NCBI RefSeq assembly: GCF_004342915.1
Contig: NZ_SLWL01000003.1
Coordinates: 124,001-188,000 of the forward strand
Direction: 5' to 3'
DNA: 64,000 nucleotides
DNA from: Camelimonas lactis
GTDB taxonomy: Bacteria; Pseudomonadota; Alphaproteobacteria; Rhizobiales; Beijerinckiaceae
How positions within the stretch are numbered: the stretch's first letter is position 1; every line of letters begins with the position of its first letter. Below the pieces are notes generated by a model, which was not told the DNA's origin, did no database searches, and saw nothing but the letters and a program-made list of their open reading frames with translations. Below, piece by piece: positions 17,909-29,936 of the stretch. A program made the translations under genes and the position numbers.

Positions 17909-18660
17909 GACGCAAAGCCGACAGTTTCAGCGCCGGCCCGCGACATGCGGTCCAGCAGCACAATGCGCCGCGCCCTGATCCGGCGGCGCAGCACTTCGGT
18001 GCGCATGCCAGCCATATGCAGGCAGATGGCCACCAGGCTCATGGCGCCAGCCATCGCCAGCAACGGCCAGAGCATGGCGGGATGCATCGCCGGGCCGTCA
18101 AGGCGCAGCACGGAAGCAGGCTGGTGCAGCGTATTCCACCAGTCCACCGAGAACTTGATGATTGGCACGTTGATGAAACCGACGATGGTCAGGATGGCGA
18201 CGGCCCGCGCGGCGCGCAGGGGATCCTCGATTGCCCGCCACAGGGCCAGCACCCCGCAATACATCAGGAACAGCACGAGCACCGAGGTCAGCCGGGCGTC
18301 CCACACCCACCAGGCGCCCCACATGGGTTTGCCCCAGATCGAACCGGTGATCAGGCACAGCAAGGTGAACACCATGCCGACAGGCGCCGCGGCGCGCTGG
18401 GACACGTCCGCCAGCGGATGCCGCCACACCAGCGTGCCAAGCGCAGAAATGGTCATGATCGTGTACATGAACAGCGCCAGCCACGCCGCAGGCACATGCA
18501 CGAACATGATCCGCACCGAATCGCCCTGCTGATAGTCAGCCGGCGCCCGCCAGGCCAGCCACAACGCGCCCGCCAGCGCCAGCGCCGCCCCGGCCGTCAG
18601 CCACGGCAGCAGGCGCCCGGACCATTTCATGAACACCGCTGGATTGGCGAATGCCATCAT
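17905..18660 (-). CDS. ccmC: Haem exporter permease CcmC
   Basis: 251-residue, six-helix inner-membrane haem-handling protein that loads haem onto CcmE. The tryptophan-rich haem-binding motif WGAWWVWDARLTS lies in the middle, flanked by the conserved histidines (FVHVPAAW before it, WWNTLHQPAS after). The usual start MMAFANPAVFMKWSGRLLPWL fixes the ATG at 18660. An open frame to 18840 adds only unrelated sequence. It is the first gene of ccmCDG, but no ccmB lies upstream. Instead the atp operon and its terminator do. Confidence 0.95.
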   Translation of the reverse strand: MMAFANPAVFMKWSGRLLPWLTAGAALALAGALWLAWRAPADYQQGDSVRIMFVHVPAAWLALFMYTIMTISALGTLVWRHPLADVSQRAAAPVGMVFTLLCLITGSIWGKPMWGAWWVWDARLTSVLVLFLMYCGVLALWRAIEDPLRAARAVAILTIVGFINVPIIKFSVDWWNTLHQPASVLRLDGPAMHPAMLWPLLAMAGAMSLVAICLHMAGMRTEVLRRRIRARRIVLLDRMSRAGAETVGFAS

Positions 18661-18811
18661 GCTGAACGTCCCAAGGCGTTTCAAACCTGCGCATTGACCT
18701 CTGGCTGCGGAGCCGCGCACGCGCCAGACAAACTGGAGCGCAACTCCATGCAGGACAGGCGCCCCCCGGCCGCCAGCGCATCCGCCAGCCCGAGCCCGCG
18801 TTCCGGCGCGC

Positions 18812-18850
18812 AGCCAAAACAAAACATCCCGACCTGACAAGGCCGGGATG
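18812..18850 (-). terminator. Intrinsic terminator of the atp operon
   Basis: Stem CATCCCG / CGGGATG (18825-18831 and 18844-18850) with a small inner CCT/AGG pairing. On the minus strand it is followed by TTTTGTTTTG. It lies about 75 bases after the atpC stop and would separate atp transcription from the ccmC gene downstream. Confidence 0.82.
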
Positions 18851-18924
18851 CTGTTTATACCGGAAAGCGGGGAAAATCGCGCGGACGGCCCTGCGGCAAA
18901 TCAGGGCAGGCCCGCTTCAGCTTT

Positions 18925-19326
18925 TCAGCTCTGCAGTAAACCGCGGACTTCCTTCAGCTGCCCGAGCCGCTCCAGGGCCACCCGGCGCTGGTCATCGTCC
19001 GTGGCGGCGTCGACGGCCCTTTCGGCGTCGGTGATGACCACGTCGATCAGGTCGTCGGTCAGTTCCTCGACCGGCACAGCCTGTTCCGCGAGAATGGTCA
19101 ATCCATCCGGACGGATGTCGGCGAAGCCGCCGCGCACGAAAATTGCCTGGGCCTTGCCAGCCGATTCAACCGTGATCAGGCCCGGCTTCAGCACGGCCAT
19201 CAGCGGCGCGTGGTGCGCCAGAACAGTCAGGTCGCCGTCCACGGACGGAACGATGACTGCCTCCACGTCGCCGGAGAACAGCAGGCGCTCCGGGGCGACC
19301 AGCTCGAAGTGGAAGTTTTCCGCCAT
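18925..19326 (-). CDS. atpC: ATP synthase F1 epsilon subunit
   Basis: 133-residue central-stalk subunit. The beta-sandwich domain starts NFHFELVAPERLLFSGDVE and contains the conserved SVDGDLTVLAHHAPLMAVLKPG and FVRGGFADIRPDGLTILAE. A short helical C-terminus follows. The ATG at 19326 matches the family start. It is the last gene of the atpHAGDC operon, 132 bases after atpD, and is followed by an intrinsic terminator. Confidence 0.96.
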   Translation of the reverse strand: MAENFHFELVAPERLLFSGDVEAVIVPSVDGDLTVLAHHAPLMAVLKPGLITVESAGKAQAIFVRGGFADIRPDGLTILAEQAVPVEELTDDLIDVVITDAERAVDAATDDDQRRVALERLGQLKEVRGLLQS

Positions 19327-19458
19327 GGGGCGCTGCTCCAATAGGGCGTCCGGCGCCATCGCCGGATCACGTCGCGGGTCTGGACCTCGTCGCGCTCCGC
19401 AACTGAAGAAACGGGAGCGGACGGTGCGCGGACCCGTCGCCGGGTCCGCGAGCCTTCA

Positions 19459-20958
<1,500 letters not shown>

Positions 20959-21047
20959 TCAGACCGCGCGTCGCGCTGGAATGGTTCGTGGCCCACGCCC
21001 TGCCCGCCGCCGTGCGCTGGACAGGCCGCGGGCCTGCAGTGTCCTGT

Positions 21048-21929
21048 TCAGAGCGCCTCTGCGCCGGAAATGATCTCGATCAGTTCCTTCGTGATCATCG
21101 CCTGACGGGTGCGGTTGTAGAGCAGCGTCTGCTTGCGGATCATCTCGCCCGCGTTGCGGGTCGCGTTGTCCATCGCGCTCATCTGGGCGCCGTAGAACGA
21201 CGCATTATTTTCCAGAAGCGCGCGCAGGATCTGAACCGTCACGTTGCGCGGCAGAAGCGATTCGAGAATCTCTTCTTCGCCAGGCTCGTAGTCGTAGACC
21301 GCGCCGCCCAACTTGTCGCCAAGCCCATCCGCCGGAATCTCGGCCGGAATGATCTGCTGCGCCGTCGGCACCTGCGAGATCACCGACTGGAAGCGGGCAT
21401 AGTACAGGGTGGCGATGTCAAACTCACCGGCCTCATACAGGGCGAGCACCTTGCGGCCGATCTCGTCCGCCACGTCCCACGTCAGGTTCTTCACCGAACG
21501 CAGTTCGATGTACTCGACGATATTGCCCTCGAACTGGCGGCGAAGGGCGTCATAGCCCTTCTTGCCCACAAGGAGCATTTTGACCGTCTTGCCCTCGGCG
21601 ATCAGCGCCTGCGCCTGCTCACGGGCCAGACGGACGATCGACGAGTTGAAGGCGCCCGCAAGACCGCGTTCACCGGTGCAAACGACCAGCAGATGCACCT
21701 TGTCCGAGCCGGTGCCGGCAAGCAGGCGCGGCGCGCCCGGCTGACCGACGACGCCGGAAGCGAGATTACCCAACACCTGACCCATGCGCTCGGCGAACGG
21801 GCGCGCGGCTTCAGCCGCGCTCTGGGCGCGGCGGAGCTTTGCCGCCGCGACCATCTGCATGGCCTTGGTGATTTTCTGCGTCGCCTTCACCGAGGCGATG
21901 CGATTGCGAAGATCCTTGAGCGAGGCCAT
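21048..21929 (-). CDS. atpG: ATP synthase F1 gamma subunit
   Basis: 293-residue central rotor shaft. The N-terminal helix [35 protein letters not shown] and the C-terminal helix [22 protein letters not shown] with [24 protein letters not shown] form the coiled coil. [12 protein letters not shown] is the conserved loop. It starts 16 bases after the atpA stop. Confidence 0.97.
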   Translation of the reverse strand: MASLKDLRNRIASVKATQKITKAMQMVAAAKLRRAQSAAEAARPFAERMGQVLGNLASGVVGQPGAPRLLAGTGSDKVHLLVVCTGERGLAGAFNSSIVRLAREQAQALIAEGKTVKMLLVGKKGYDALRRQFEGNIVEYIELRSVKNLTWDVADEIGRKVLALYEAGEFDIATLYYARFQSVISQVPTAQQIIPAEIPADGLGDKLGGAVYDYEPGEEEILESLLPRNVTVQILRALLENNASFYGAQMSAMDNATRNAGEMIRKQTLLYNRTRQAMITKELIEIISGAEAL

Positions 21930-21945
21930 GCGATGCGCCCTTCAA

Positions 21946-23474
<1,529 letters not shown>

Positions 23475-23475
<1 letters not shown>

Positions 23476-24050
23476 CAGCCGACCTCTTTCATCGCGAGAC
23501 GGATCGAATTGAGTTTATTGCGCAGGCTGGCGTCGAGCATCCGACTGCCAAGCCTGACGACGAGACCGCCGATGATCGACGGGTCGATTTTCACGTGCAG
23601 ATCGACGTCGCCGCCGGCCACGTCGCGCAGCGCCTGCTTCAGGTCATCAAGAACCTGCACAGCCGGCAGCGCGGCAAGCGTCACGTCGGCGCGAACCACG
23701 CCCTTGCGGGCGGCGACCAGCGCCTTGTACGCCGCAATCATCTGCTGAACTGCAAACAGACGGCGACGGGATGCGACGAGTTTGAGAAAATTGGCGGCAA
23801 GGCCGCCGATGCCGGACCGATCAAGGATCGTGGTGACAGCCGCCAGTTGCTCATCCGCCGAGAAAACCGGACTGCGGACGAGGCGCTGCAGGTCGGCGCT
23901 CTCCCTCACCAGGGCGTCGAACCGGTCGAGATCCGCCTCGACCTGGTCGATCGCCGCGACGCCGGATTCCGCCGCCGTTTCGAGCAACGCGGAAGCATAG
24001 CGGCCAGCGACCCCTGAAATCGGACCTGTCATTGAAGGCTGTTCGGCCAC
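23475..24050 (-). CDS. atpH: ATP synthase F1 delta subunit
   Basis: 191-residue peripheral-stalk subunit joining F1 to subunit b. The N-terminal domain [18 protein letters not shown] and the C-terminal segment [35 protein letters not shown] are both characteristic. The start given is a GTG at 24050, matching the usual N-terminal length; an ATG at 24032 is possible. It is first in an F1-only operon. The membrane F0 genes lie elsewhere, as is usual in alphaproteobacteria. Confidence 0.96.
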
Positions 24051-24516
24051 GTCGGCGTCTCACTTTCAGGCTCACGGCGACTCACATTGCGTCACGTCAA
24101 TGACGCACATGATTGCGCGAGCACATGGACAGGGAGCGGGAAGCGTTCAGCCACCCGTTGGCAGGTCCCCTATCATGGGGATTATTGACGTGCAACAGCT
24201 TGCAGGCGCCTGAACGTCGCAACCAGGCCACGTTTGCGCCAGGATTTCCGCGTCTGGGGCGGAAAGACCCATGGCGCAGCTATTGCGCCAGCCTGTTGTC
24301 ACGATTTCTCACCGCGCCTGGTTGCGGTTTGCCGCGCCCGATCCTGTAAAAATCCCCAGCGTTCACAGCTTTTCACAGGCCTGGTGCGTCATGACGTCCA
24401 TGTGCGCTGAATCTGGCGCGACCTCCTTGCGCGTCAACGGCAGCGAATCACCATTTCGCCAGTCACAATCCGTACAAGGCAGGGATACCTCTTGCGTCTC
24501 GCTGCCCGTCCTGGCG
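24051..24516. other. Long intergenic region upstream of the atp operon
   Basis: About 470 bases between the priA stop and atpH start, both on the minus strand, so it must carry the atp promoter. An inverted repeat lies 38 bases before atpH (listed separately). A short CCCC/GGGG hairpin sits near 24168-24181. No minus-strand -35/-10 pair convinced me. Small open frames on the plus strand have no protein-like composition. Confidence 0.55.
24088..24107. promoter_or_regulatory. Inverted repeat upstream of atpH
   Basis: TGCGTCA, six bases, TGACGCA. A perfect 7-bp dyad centred about 47 bases before the atpH start. It could be an operator or a leader hairpin. No regulator with this site is recognised. 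Confidence 0.35.
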
Positions 24517-26763
24517 TCAGAAGAAACTTTGCGGATCGACGTCCACGGTAACCCGTATCCGGGCGGCCGGCGCGGACGTCGCGGCGAGAACCGCGCGCAG
24601 AAATCCCTGTAAATCCGTATTGCGCGCAGATTTGATCAGCAGGCGGAAGCGGTGCATGCCGCGGACGATGGCCAGCGGCGCCTCGGCGGGGCCCAGCACG
24701 ACGAGGTCGCCGGAGGCATTCGGCGCGGCGTGGGCGGCCCGGGCCAGCGCCTGGGCGTGCGCCTCCGTCGCCTGCCGGTCCGGCCCCGCGACGATGATCG
24801 CCGCCAGCCGCCCGAAAGGCGCGAGGCCCGCCGCCTCGCGGGCGGCGATTTCTTCCGCATAGAAACGCTCGGACTGGCCTGACAGCAGCGCGGTCATCAC
24901 CGGGTGCTCCGGCTGGTGCGTCTGCAGAATGGCCCGGCCCGGGGCGTCGCCTCGCCCGGCCCGGCCCGTGACCTGTTGCAGCATCTGGAAGGTGCGCTCT
25001 GCGCCGCGTGGATCGCCCGTGGCGAGGCCGACGTCGGCGTCAACGACGCCCACCAGGGTCAGGCGTGGGAAGTTATGGCCCTTGGCCACGAGCTGGGTGC
25101 CGATGATGATGCGGAAATCGCCGGCGGCGACGGCGTCCAGCTCCTTGCGCATCCGCTCGGAACCACCGGCCAGATCGCTCGACAGCGTGATCGCCGGCAC
25201 GCCCGGAAACAGCGCCGCCACCTCCTCGGCCAGGCGCTCCACCCCCGGCCCGGCCGGAACCAGCGCGTCCACCTCGCCGCAGGCCGGACATGCGTCAGGC
25301 CGCCGTTCGGCATGGCCACAGTGGTGACAGATGAGGGCGCGCCGGAAACGGTGCTCCACCAGCGAGGCCGAGCAGTTCGGACACTGGAAGCGATGGCCGC
25401 ACGACCGGCACAGGGTGAGCGGCGCATAGCCGCGCCGGTTCAGATAGAACAGCGCCTGCTCGTCGCGGGCCAGGGTTTCGCGCGCGGCCTCGACCAGCGG
25501 CGCGGACAGCCAGCGGCCTTTTGGCGGCGCCTGTTTGCGCAGGTCGATGGCCGACAGGCGCGGCATGGCGCGCTGGCCGAAACGTTCTGGCAGGCGCAGA
25601 TGGCCATAGCGGCCGCGCATGGCGTTAACCCGGCTTTCGATCGACGGCGTCGCCGAAGCCAGCGCCACGTGGCAACGCTCGATGCGACCGCGCACCACCG
25701 CCATGTCGCGCGCGTGGTAGTGCACGCCGTCCTCCTGCTTGTAGGCCGCCTCGTGCTCCTCATCGACGACAATCAGACCAAGCTTGCTGAACGGCAGGAA
25801 CAGCGCCGATCGGGCCCCGGTCACCACCTGAATCTCGCCGCTGGCGGCGCCGGCGTGGATGCGTTCGCGCTGACGGGGACTGACGCCCGAGTGCCATTCC
25901 GCCGGGCGAACGCCGAAGCGGGCGGCGAAACGATCGAGAAACTGGGCGGTCAGGGCAATCTCCGGCATCATCACCAGCGCCTGGCGGCCCTGACGCAATG
26001 CCTCGGCGATCGCCTCGAAAAAAACTTCGGTCTTGCCCGAACCGGTGACGCCCTCAATCAGGGTGACGCCAAATTGCCCGTCCGCCACGGCCGCCCGCAG
26101 GCTGGCGGCGGCGCCAGCCTGCCCGTCTGACAGCGCAGCTGGCGCGAATTCGGGGTCCGGCGCCGGCGCCGGCGTATCCGGCAACACGCGGGTTTCGAGA
26201 CTGCCGTCGTCGATCAAACCATTGATGACAGCCAGGCTGACCCCAGCCGCCACGGCCAGCCCCTTGCGCGACATGGCGTCGTGACCGTCCAGCGCGGCCA
26301 GCGCCCGCCGCCGCGCCGGCGTCAGGCGCGCCGGCAGCCTGCCGGTCGCCGCCACGGCGACGCGCGGCGCTTCTGGCGGCAGCTTTTCGGGGTGACGCAG
26401 GGCAAGGCGCAGCACCTGACCACGCGGCGCCAGGGTGTATCGGGCGATCCAGTCAAGCAGCGTCCGTAACCCGTCGGGTAGTGACGGAACGTCATACCTC
26501 CCGCTGACGGTCTTCAGCTTGCGGCCACCGACGGTCGCCCCTGGCGGATGCACCGCCCAGACGACGCCAATGGCCTCGCGTGATCCAAACGGGATACGGA
26601 CGATATCCCCGGCCGCCAGCGCAAGGTCCGGCGGCGCCAGATACGACCACACCATGTCGAGCGCCAGCGGCGCCAGCACATCGACAATGGCCGGGGCGCC
26701 AGCCTGCGCTTCATCATGCGCGGCCAGCGCCGGTTTCTGGTCCGGATCGTCAGCGTTCATCAT
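24517..26763 (-). CDS. priA: Primosomal replication restart helicase PriA
   Basis: 748-residue 3'-5' DNA helicase that reloads the replisome at stalled forks. The N-terminal fork-binding domain contains GDIVRIPFGSREAIGVVW. Helicase motifs follow: GVTGSGKTE (Walker A), VVDEEHEA (DEEH box), ASATPS and QVTGRAGRG. The zinc-binding module is complete, with paired cysteines in LCRSCGHRFQCPNCSASL and ICHHCGHAERRPDACPACG. The start at 26763 (two consecutive Met codons) fits the family; the longer frame to 26988 overlaps divergent xerC. It lies upstream of the atp operon, a common Rhizobiales arrangement. Confidence 0.96.
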   Translation of the reverse strand: MMNADDPDQKPALAAHDEAQAGAPAIVDVLAPLALDMVWSYLAPPDLALAAGDIVRIPFGSREAIGVVWAVHPPGATVGGRKLKTVSGRYDVPSLPDGLRTLLDWIARYTLAPRGQVLRLALRHPEKLPPEAPRVAVAATGRLPARLTPARRRALAALDGHDAMSRKGLAVAAGVSLAVINGLIDDGSLETRVLPDTPAPAPDPEFAPAALSDGQAGAAASLRAAVADGQFGVTLIEGVTGSGKTEVFFEAIAEALRQGRQALVMMPEIALTAQFLDRFAARFGVRPAEWHSGVSPRQRERIHAGAASGEIQVVTGARSALFLPFSKLGLIVVDEEHEAAYKQEDGVHYHARDMAVVRGRIERCHVALASATPSIESRVNAMRGRYGHLRLPERFGQRAMPRLSAIDLRKQAPPKGRWLSAPLVEAARETLARDEQALFYLNRRGYAPLTLCRSCGHRFQCPNCSASLVEHRFRRALICHHCGHAERRPDACPACGEVDALVPAGPGVERLAEEVAALFPGVPAITLSSDLAGGSERMRKELDAVAAGDFRIIIGTQLVAKGHNFPRLTLVGVVDADVGLATGDPRGAERTFQMLQQVTGRAGRGDAPGRAILQTHQPEHPVMTALLSGQSERFYAEEIAAREAAGLAPFGRLAAIIVAGPDRQATEAHAQALARAAHAAPNASGDLVVLGPAEAPLAIVRGMHRFRLLIKSARNTDLQGFLRAVLAATSAPAARIRVTVDVDPQSFF

Positions 26764-26909
26764 GAGGGGCAGATAACATCGATTCGGCGCCGGCCGGGCG
26801 GCAATTCGCGCCGTGCGACGCCGCGGCGGCAACCTTGCGTTAGCCAGCCGGCGATAGTGTCCCGCAGGCGGGCCCTGTTTCCGCCCGGGCCGGAGCAGAG
26901 GAGCAGCGG

Positions 26910-27839
26910 ATGATCGTCGCCACCGACGTCCAGGCGGTATTTCAACATTGGCTCGAACATCTGGCCAGCGTCCGCCGCCTGTCGCCATTGACCATCGAAG
27001 CCTATGGCCGGGATCTGCGGCAGTTCTTCGGCTTTCTCACAACCCATCTCGGAGCGCCGCCATCCATCGCCGGTCTTGCCGCGCTGAAACCGCTGGACCT
27101 GCGCGCCTTCCTGTCGGCGCGTCGTCGCGACGCCATCGACAACCGCACGCTGATGCGACAGCTCGCCGCCCTGCGCTCCTTTGCCCGCTATTGCGAGCGG
27201 GAGGGCGTCGTGACCCTCGCCGCCATCGCCGCCGTGCGTGGGCCGAAGCTGACCCGCAACCTGCCCCGACCGCTGACCTCGGCCGCCGCCGTGGCGGTGA
27301 CCGACGTGGACAGCCGCGCCGGCGATGAGCGCCCCGCCTGGGTTCTGGCCCGCGACGCAGCTGTGCTGGCGCTGCTCTATGGCAGTGGCCTGCGCATCAG
27401 CGAGGCCCTGTCGATCCGCCGCAAGGACGCGCCTGTGCCTGGCGTCGGCCAGGTGACCGTCACCGGCAAGGGCGCCAAGACACGTTCCGCCCCGGTTCTG
27501 CCCAAGGTCGCGGCGCTCGTCGGCGACTATATCAGCCAATGCCCGTGGACCTTGCCGGCGGATGGCCCCCTGTTTGTCGGCGTGCGCGGCGGACCGCTCT
27601 CGCCGCGCATTATCCAGCTTGCCATGCAAAATATGCGCGGCGCGCTCAATCTGCCCGAAACCGCCACGCCCCATGCCCTGCGCCATTCCTTCGCCACCCA
27701 TCTTCTCGGCGGCGGCGCCGATCTGCGCAGCATTCAGGAACTGCTGGGCCATGCCTCCCTGTCGACCACGCAGGGCTATACCAAAATCGACGCCGCCCGC
27801 CTGCTCACGGCGTATGATTCGGCCCACCCCCGCGCCTGA
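26910..27839 (+). CDS. xerC: Site-specific tyrosine recombinase XerC
   Basis: 309-residue recombinase that, with XerD, resolves chromosome dimers at dif. The N-terminal SAM-like DNA-binding domain (residues about 10-95, LSPLTIEAYGRDLRQF) precedes a catalytic domain with Arg in GSGLRISEAL, Lys in TGKGAKTR, HALRHSFATHLL (His and Arg), the second His in LLGHASLSTTQ and the nucleophile Tyr in GYTKID. The chromosomal setting beside priA and suc/lpd genes marks it as housekeeping XerC rather than a mobile integrase. It is divergent from priA. Its last 35 bases overlap the 3' end of the opposing gene. Confidence 0.94.
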   Translation: MIVATDVQAVFQHWLEHLASVRRLSPLTIEAYGRDLRQFFGFLTTHLGAPPSIAGLAALKPLDLRAFLSARRRDAIDNRTLMRQLAALRSFARYCEREGVVTLAAIAAVRGPKLTRNLPRPLTSAAAVAVTDVDSRAGDERPAWVLARDAAVLALLYGSGLRISEALSIRRKDAPVPGVGQVTVTGKGAKTRSAPVLPKVAALVGDYISQCPWTLPADGPLFVGVRGGPLSPRIIQLAMQNMRGALNLPETATPHALRHSFATHLLGGGADLRSIQELLGHASLSTTQGYTKIDAARLLTAYDSAHPRA

Positions 27840-28359
27840 TCCTAGCGCGTAACAGGCGCATGCGCCGGACAAGCCGACGCATGACGCCGCCGCCGCGCAG
27901 ACGCAATTTCGCGGCGATGGCGCGTAAACGCGCCCGTAACGGCGCCGTCTGCTCCAGCGCCCAGGCATGCAGGCGCATCAGCCAGCCATAGCCGGTCGCG
28001 AACCACCCGATGGTCATGAGCTTCGGGCGCAGGATATCGAACAGGAACAGGCTGAGACCCGCCGTCAGCAAATGGGCGACGATGAAGGTCAGAACACCGG
28101 ATTTGAATTTTCCCTGCGCCAGCAGCCACAACGAAACCAGCTTGAGCGGCTCGACGCAGGCGAAAGGGACGATGAAGGCCAGCAACGCCGCCCATGCCGG
28201 CAACCGGGAAAGCGCCGCCTCTGCCCGGGCGCGCAGCTGCGCCCACGGCAACACACGGCCGAGCCAGTGCAGCAGCGGCTGCAATTGCGCCCAGGCCCAG
28301 GCCTCCAGCAGGAACGCCAGCGCCAGCAGCAGCCACAGCGCCTTCTTGATCCTTTGCAT
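27805..28359 (-). CDS. Uncharacterised small membrane protein
   Basis: 184-residue protein I cannot assign to a named function. Hydrophobic segments are visible near residues 6-24 (KKALWLLLALAFLLEAWAWA), 50-75 (WAALLAFIVPFACVEPLKLVSLWL) and 85-105 (GVLTFIVAHLLTAGLSLFLFDI), then a very basic, Arg-rich C-terminal tail. The arrangement resembles conserved hypothetical membrane proteins often found between xerC and lpd in Rhizobiales. I chose the ATG at 28359 (GGACGG upstream); two upstream starts would add 5 or 21 residues. It follows lpdA on the same strand after about 85 bases. Confidence 0.7.
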   Translation of the reverse strand: MQRIKKALWLLLALAFLLEAWAWAQLQPLLHWLGRVLPWAQLRARAEAALSRLPAWAALLAFIVPFACVEPLKLVSLWLLAQGKFKSGVLTFIVAHLLTAGLSLFLFDILRPKLMTIGWFATGYGWLMRLHAWALEQTAPLRARLRAIAAKLRLRGGGVMRRLVRRMRLLRARIRRGGGPNHTP

Positions 28360-28443
28360 GCGTCCGTCCTGCATGGGCCAGAAACAGCGACGGCGCGAAC
28401 CGGAGGTCCGCGCCGCCCGCACCGCCGGAATGTGATCCGAAGA

Positions 28444-29844
28444 TCAGATGTGAATCGCGCGCTTGTCCACCGCGAGCGCCGCTTCGCGCACCGCTTCCGA
28501 CATGGTCGGGTGAGCGTGGGTCGAGCGGGCCAGATCCTCGGCCGAGCCGCCGAATTCCATCAACACCACCGCCTCATGGATCATTTCGCCGGCATTGGCG
28601 CCGACGATGTGCACGCCGAGCACCCGGTCCGTCGCCTTGTCGGCCAGCACCTTGACGAAGCCGTCCGTCGCAAGATTGGCGCGGGCGCGGCCATTGGCGG
28701 TGAAGGGGAACTTGCCGACGTTGTATTCAACGCCCGCCTTCTTCAGCTCTTCCTCGGTCTTACCGACGGAGGCGATCTCGGGCTGGGTGTACACCACCGC
28801 CGGGATGGCGTCGTAGTTCACGTGCCCGGCCTTGCCCGCCAGCATTTCGGCGATGGCGATGCCTTCGTCCTCGCCCTTGTGGGCCAGCATCGGCCCGATA
28901 ACCACGTCGCCAACGGCATAGATGCCAGGAACGTTGGTGCGGTAATGATCGTCGATGGTCACGCGCCCGCGCTCGTCGACGGCGACGCCAACCTCCTGCA
29001 GGCCGAGGCCTTCGGTATAGGGCCTGCGACCGATGGCGACCAGCACGACATCCGCCTGCACCTGCTCGGCCTCGCCGCCGGCCGCCGGCTCGACCGTGAG
29101 GGTCACGCCTTTCGCGTTTGCCTTGGCGCCCGTCACTTTGGCGCCGAGACGGAACTTGACGCCCTGCTTCTGGAACAGGCGCTGGGCCTGCTTCGCCACC
29201 TCATCGTCCATGCCCGGCAGGATGCGGTCGAGGAACTCGATCACCTCGACCTCGGCGCCCAGACGCCGCCACACCGAGCCGAGCTCCAGGCCAATGACGC
29301 CGGCGCCAATCACCACCAGGCGGCCAGGAACCTTGTCCAGCTCCAGCGCGCCGGTGGAGGACACGATGCGCTTCTCGTCGATGTCCACGCCCTTCAGCGG
29401 CATGACGTCGGAGCCGGTGGCGATGACAATCGCCTTCGTCTCCAGGGTGGTCTTCGCGCCGCCCTCCGCCGTCACCTCAACCTTGCCCGGCGCGGTGATG
29501 CGACCGGCGCCGATGTGGCTGTCGATCTTGTTCTTCTTGAACAGGAAGGCCACGCCGTTGACGTTGGCCGAGACGGTGTCTGTCTTGTGCCCCATCATTT
29601 TCGGCAGATCGAGCTCCGGCGCGCCCACCTTGACGCCAAGCGCCGCCAGACCGTGACCGGCTTCCTCGAACATCTCGGAGGCGTGCAGCAGCGCCTTCGA
29701 TGGAATGCAGCCGACATTGAGGCAGGTGCCGCCGAATGTCTTGCGCTTCTCCACCACCGCCGTCTTCAGTCCAAGCTGGGCGGCCCGGATGGCGCAGACA
29801 TATCCGGCCGGGCCGGAACCGATGACGACGAGATCATAGGACAT
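28444..29844 (-). CDS. lpdA: Dihydrolipoyl dehydrogenase (E3)
   Basis: 466-residue FAD enzyme that reoxidises dihydrolipoamide of the 2-oxoglutarate dehydrogenase complex. It shows the FAD site VIGSGPAGYVCAIRAAQLG, the redox disulfide GGTCLNVGCIPSK, the NAD site VVIGAGVIGLELGSVW and the dimer-interface His/Glu pair in HAHPTMSEAVREA. It is the last of the sucA-sucB-lpdA group, 92 bases after sucB, which assigns it to 2-oxoglutarate dehydrogenase, though E3 may be shared with other complexes. Confidence 0.97.
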   Translation of the reverse strand: MSYDLVVIGSGPAGYVCAIRAAQLGLKTAVVEKRKTFGGTCLNVGCIPSKALLHASEMFEEAGHGLAALGVKVGAPELDLPKMMGHKTDTVSANVNGVAFLFKKNKIDSHIGAGRITAPGKVEVTAEGGAKTTLETKAIVIATGSDVMPLKGVDIDEKRIVSSTGALELDKVPGRLVVIGAGVIGLELGSVWRRLGAEVEVIEFLDRILPGMDDEVAKQAQRLFQKQGVKFRLGAKVTGAKANAKGVTLTVEPAAGGEAEQVQADVVLVAIGRRPYTEGLGLQEVGVAVDERGRVTIDDHYRTNVPGIYAVGDVVIGPMLAHKGEDEGIAIAEMLAGKAGHVNYDAIPAVVYTQPEIASVGKTEEELKKAGVEYNVGKFPFTANGRARANLATDGFVKVLADKATDRVLGVHIVGANAGEMIHEAVVLMEFGGSAEDLARSTHAHPTMSEAVREAALAVDKRAIHI

Positions 29845-29936
29845 GATTGAACTCTCAGTGCCACGTACAGGGGAAGCGGTCGCCGCCGACGCCGGCGGTC
29901 AGGGCCGGTCCGGCGTCGGGATAATTGCGCGTCGGC

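Noticed and set aside
18661-18840. N-terminal extension of CcmC or a remnant of ccmB
   Set aside because: The open frame upstream of ccmC has no similarity to CcmB or to other CcmC N-termini, and contains the atp terminator.
24113-24349. Possible small gene upstream of the atp operon
   Set aside because: No ribosome binding site, no protein-like composition, and it occupies the region that must carry the atp promoter.
26910-27839. Tyrosine recombinase as a sign of a mobile element
   Set aside because: Sequence and neighbours (priA, lpdA) are those of housekeeping XerC. No att repeats or cargo genes are visible.
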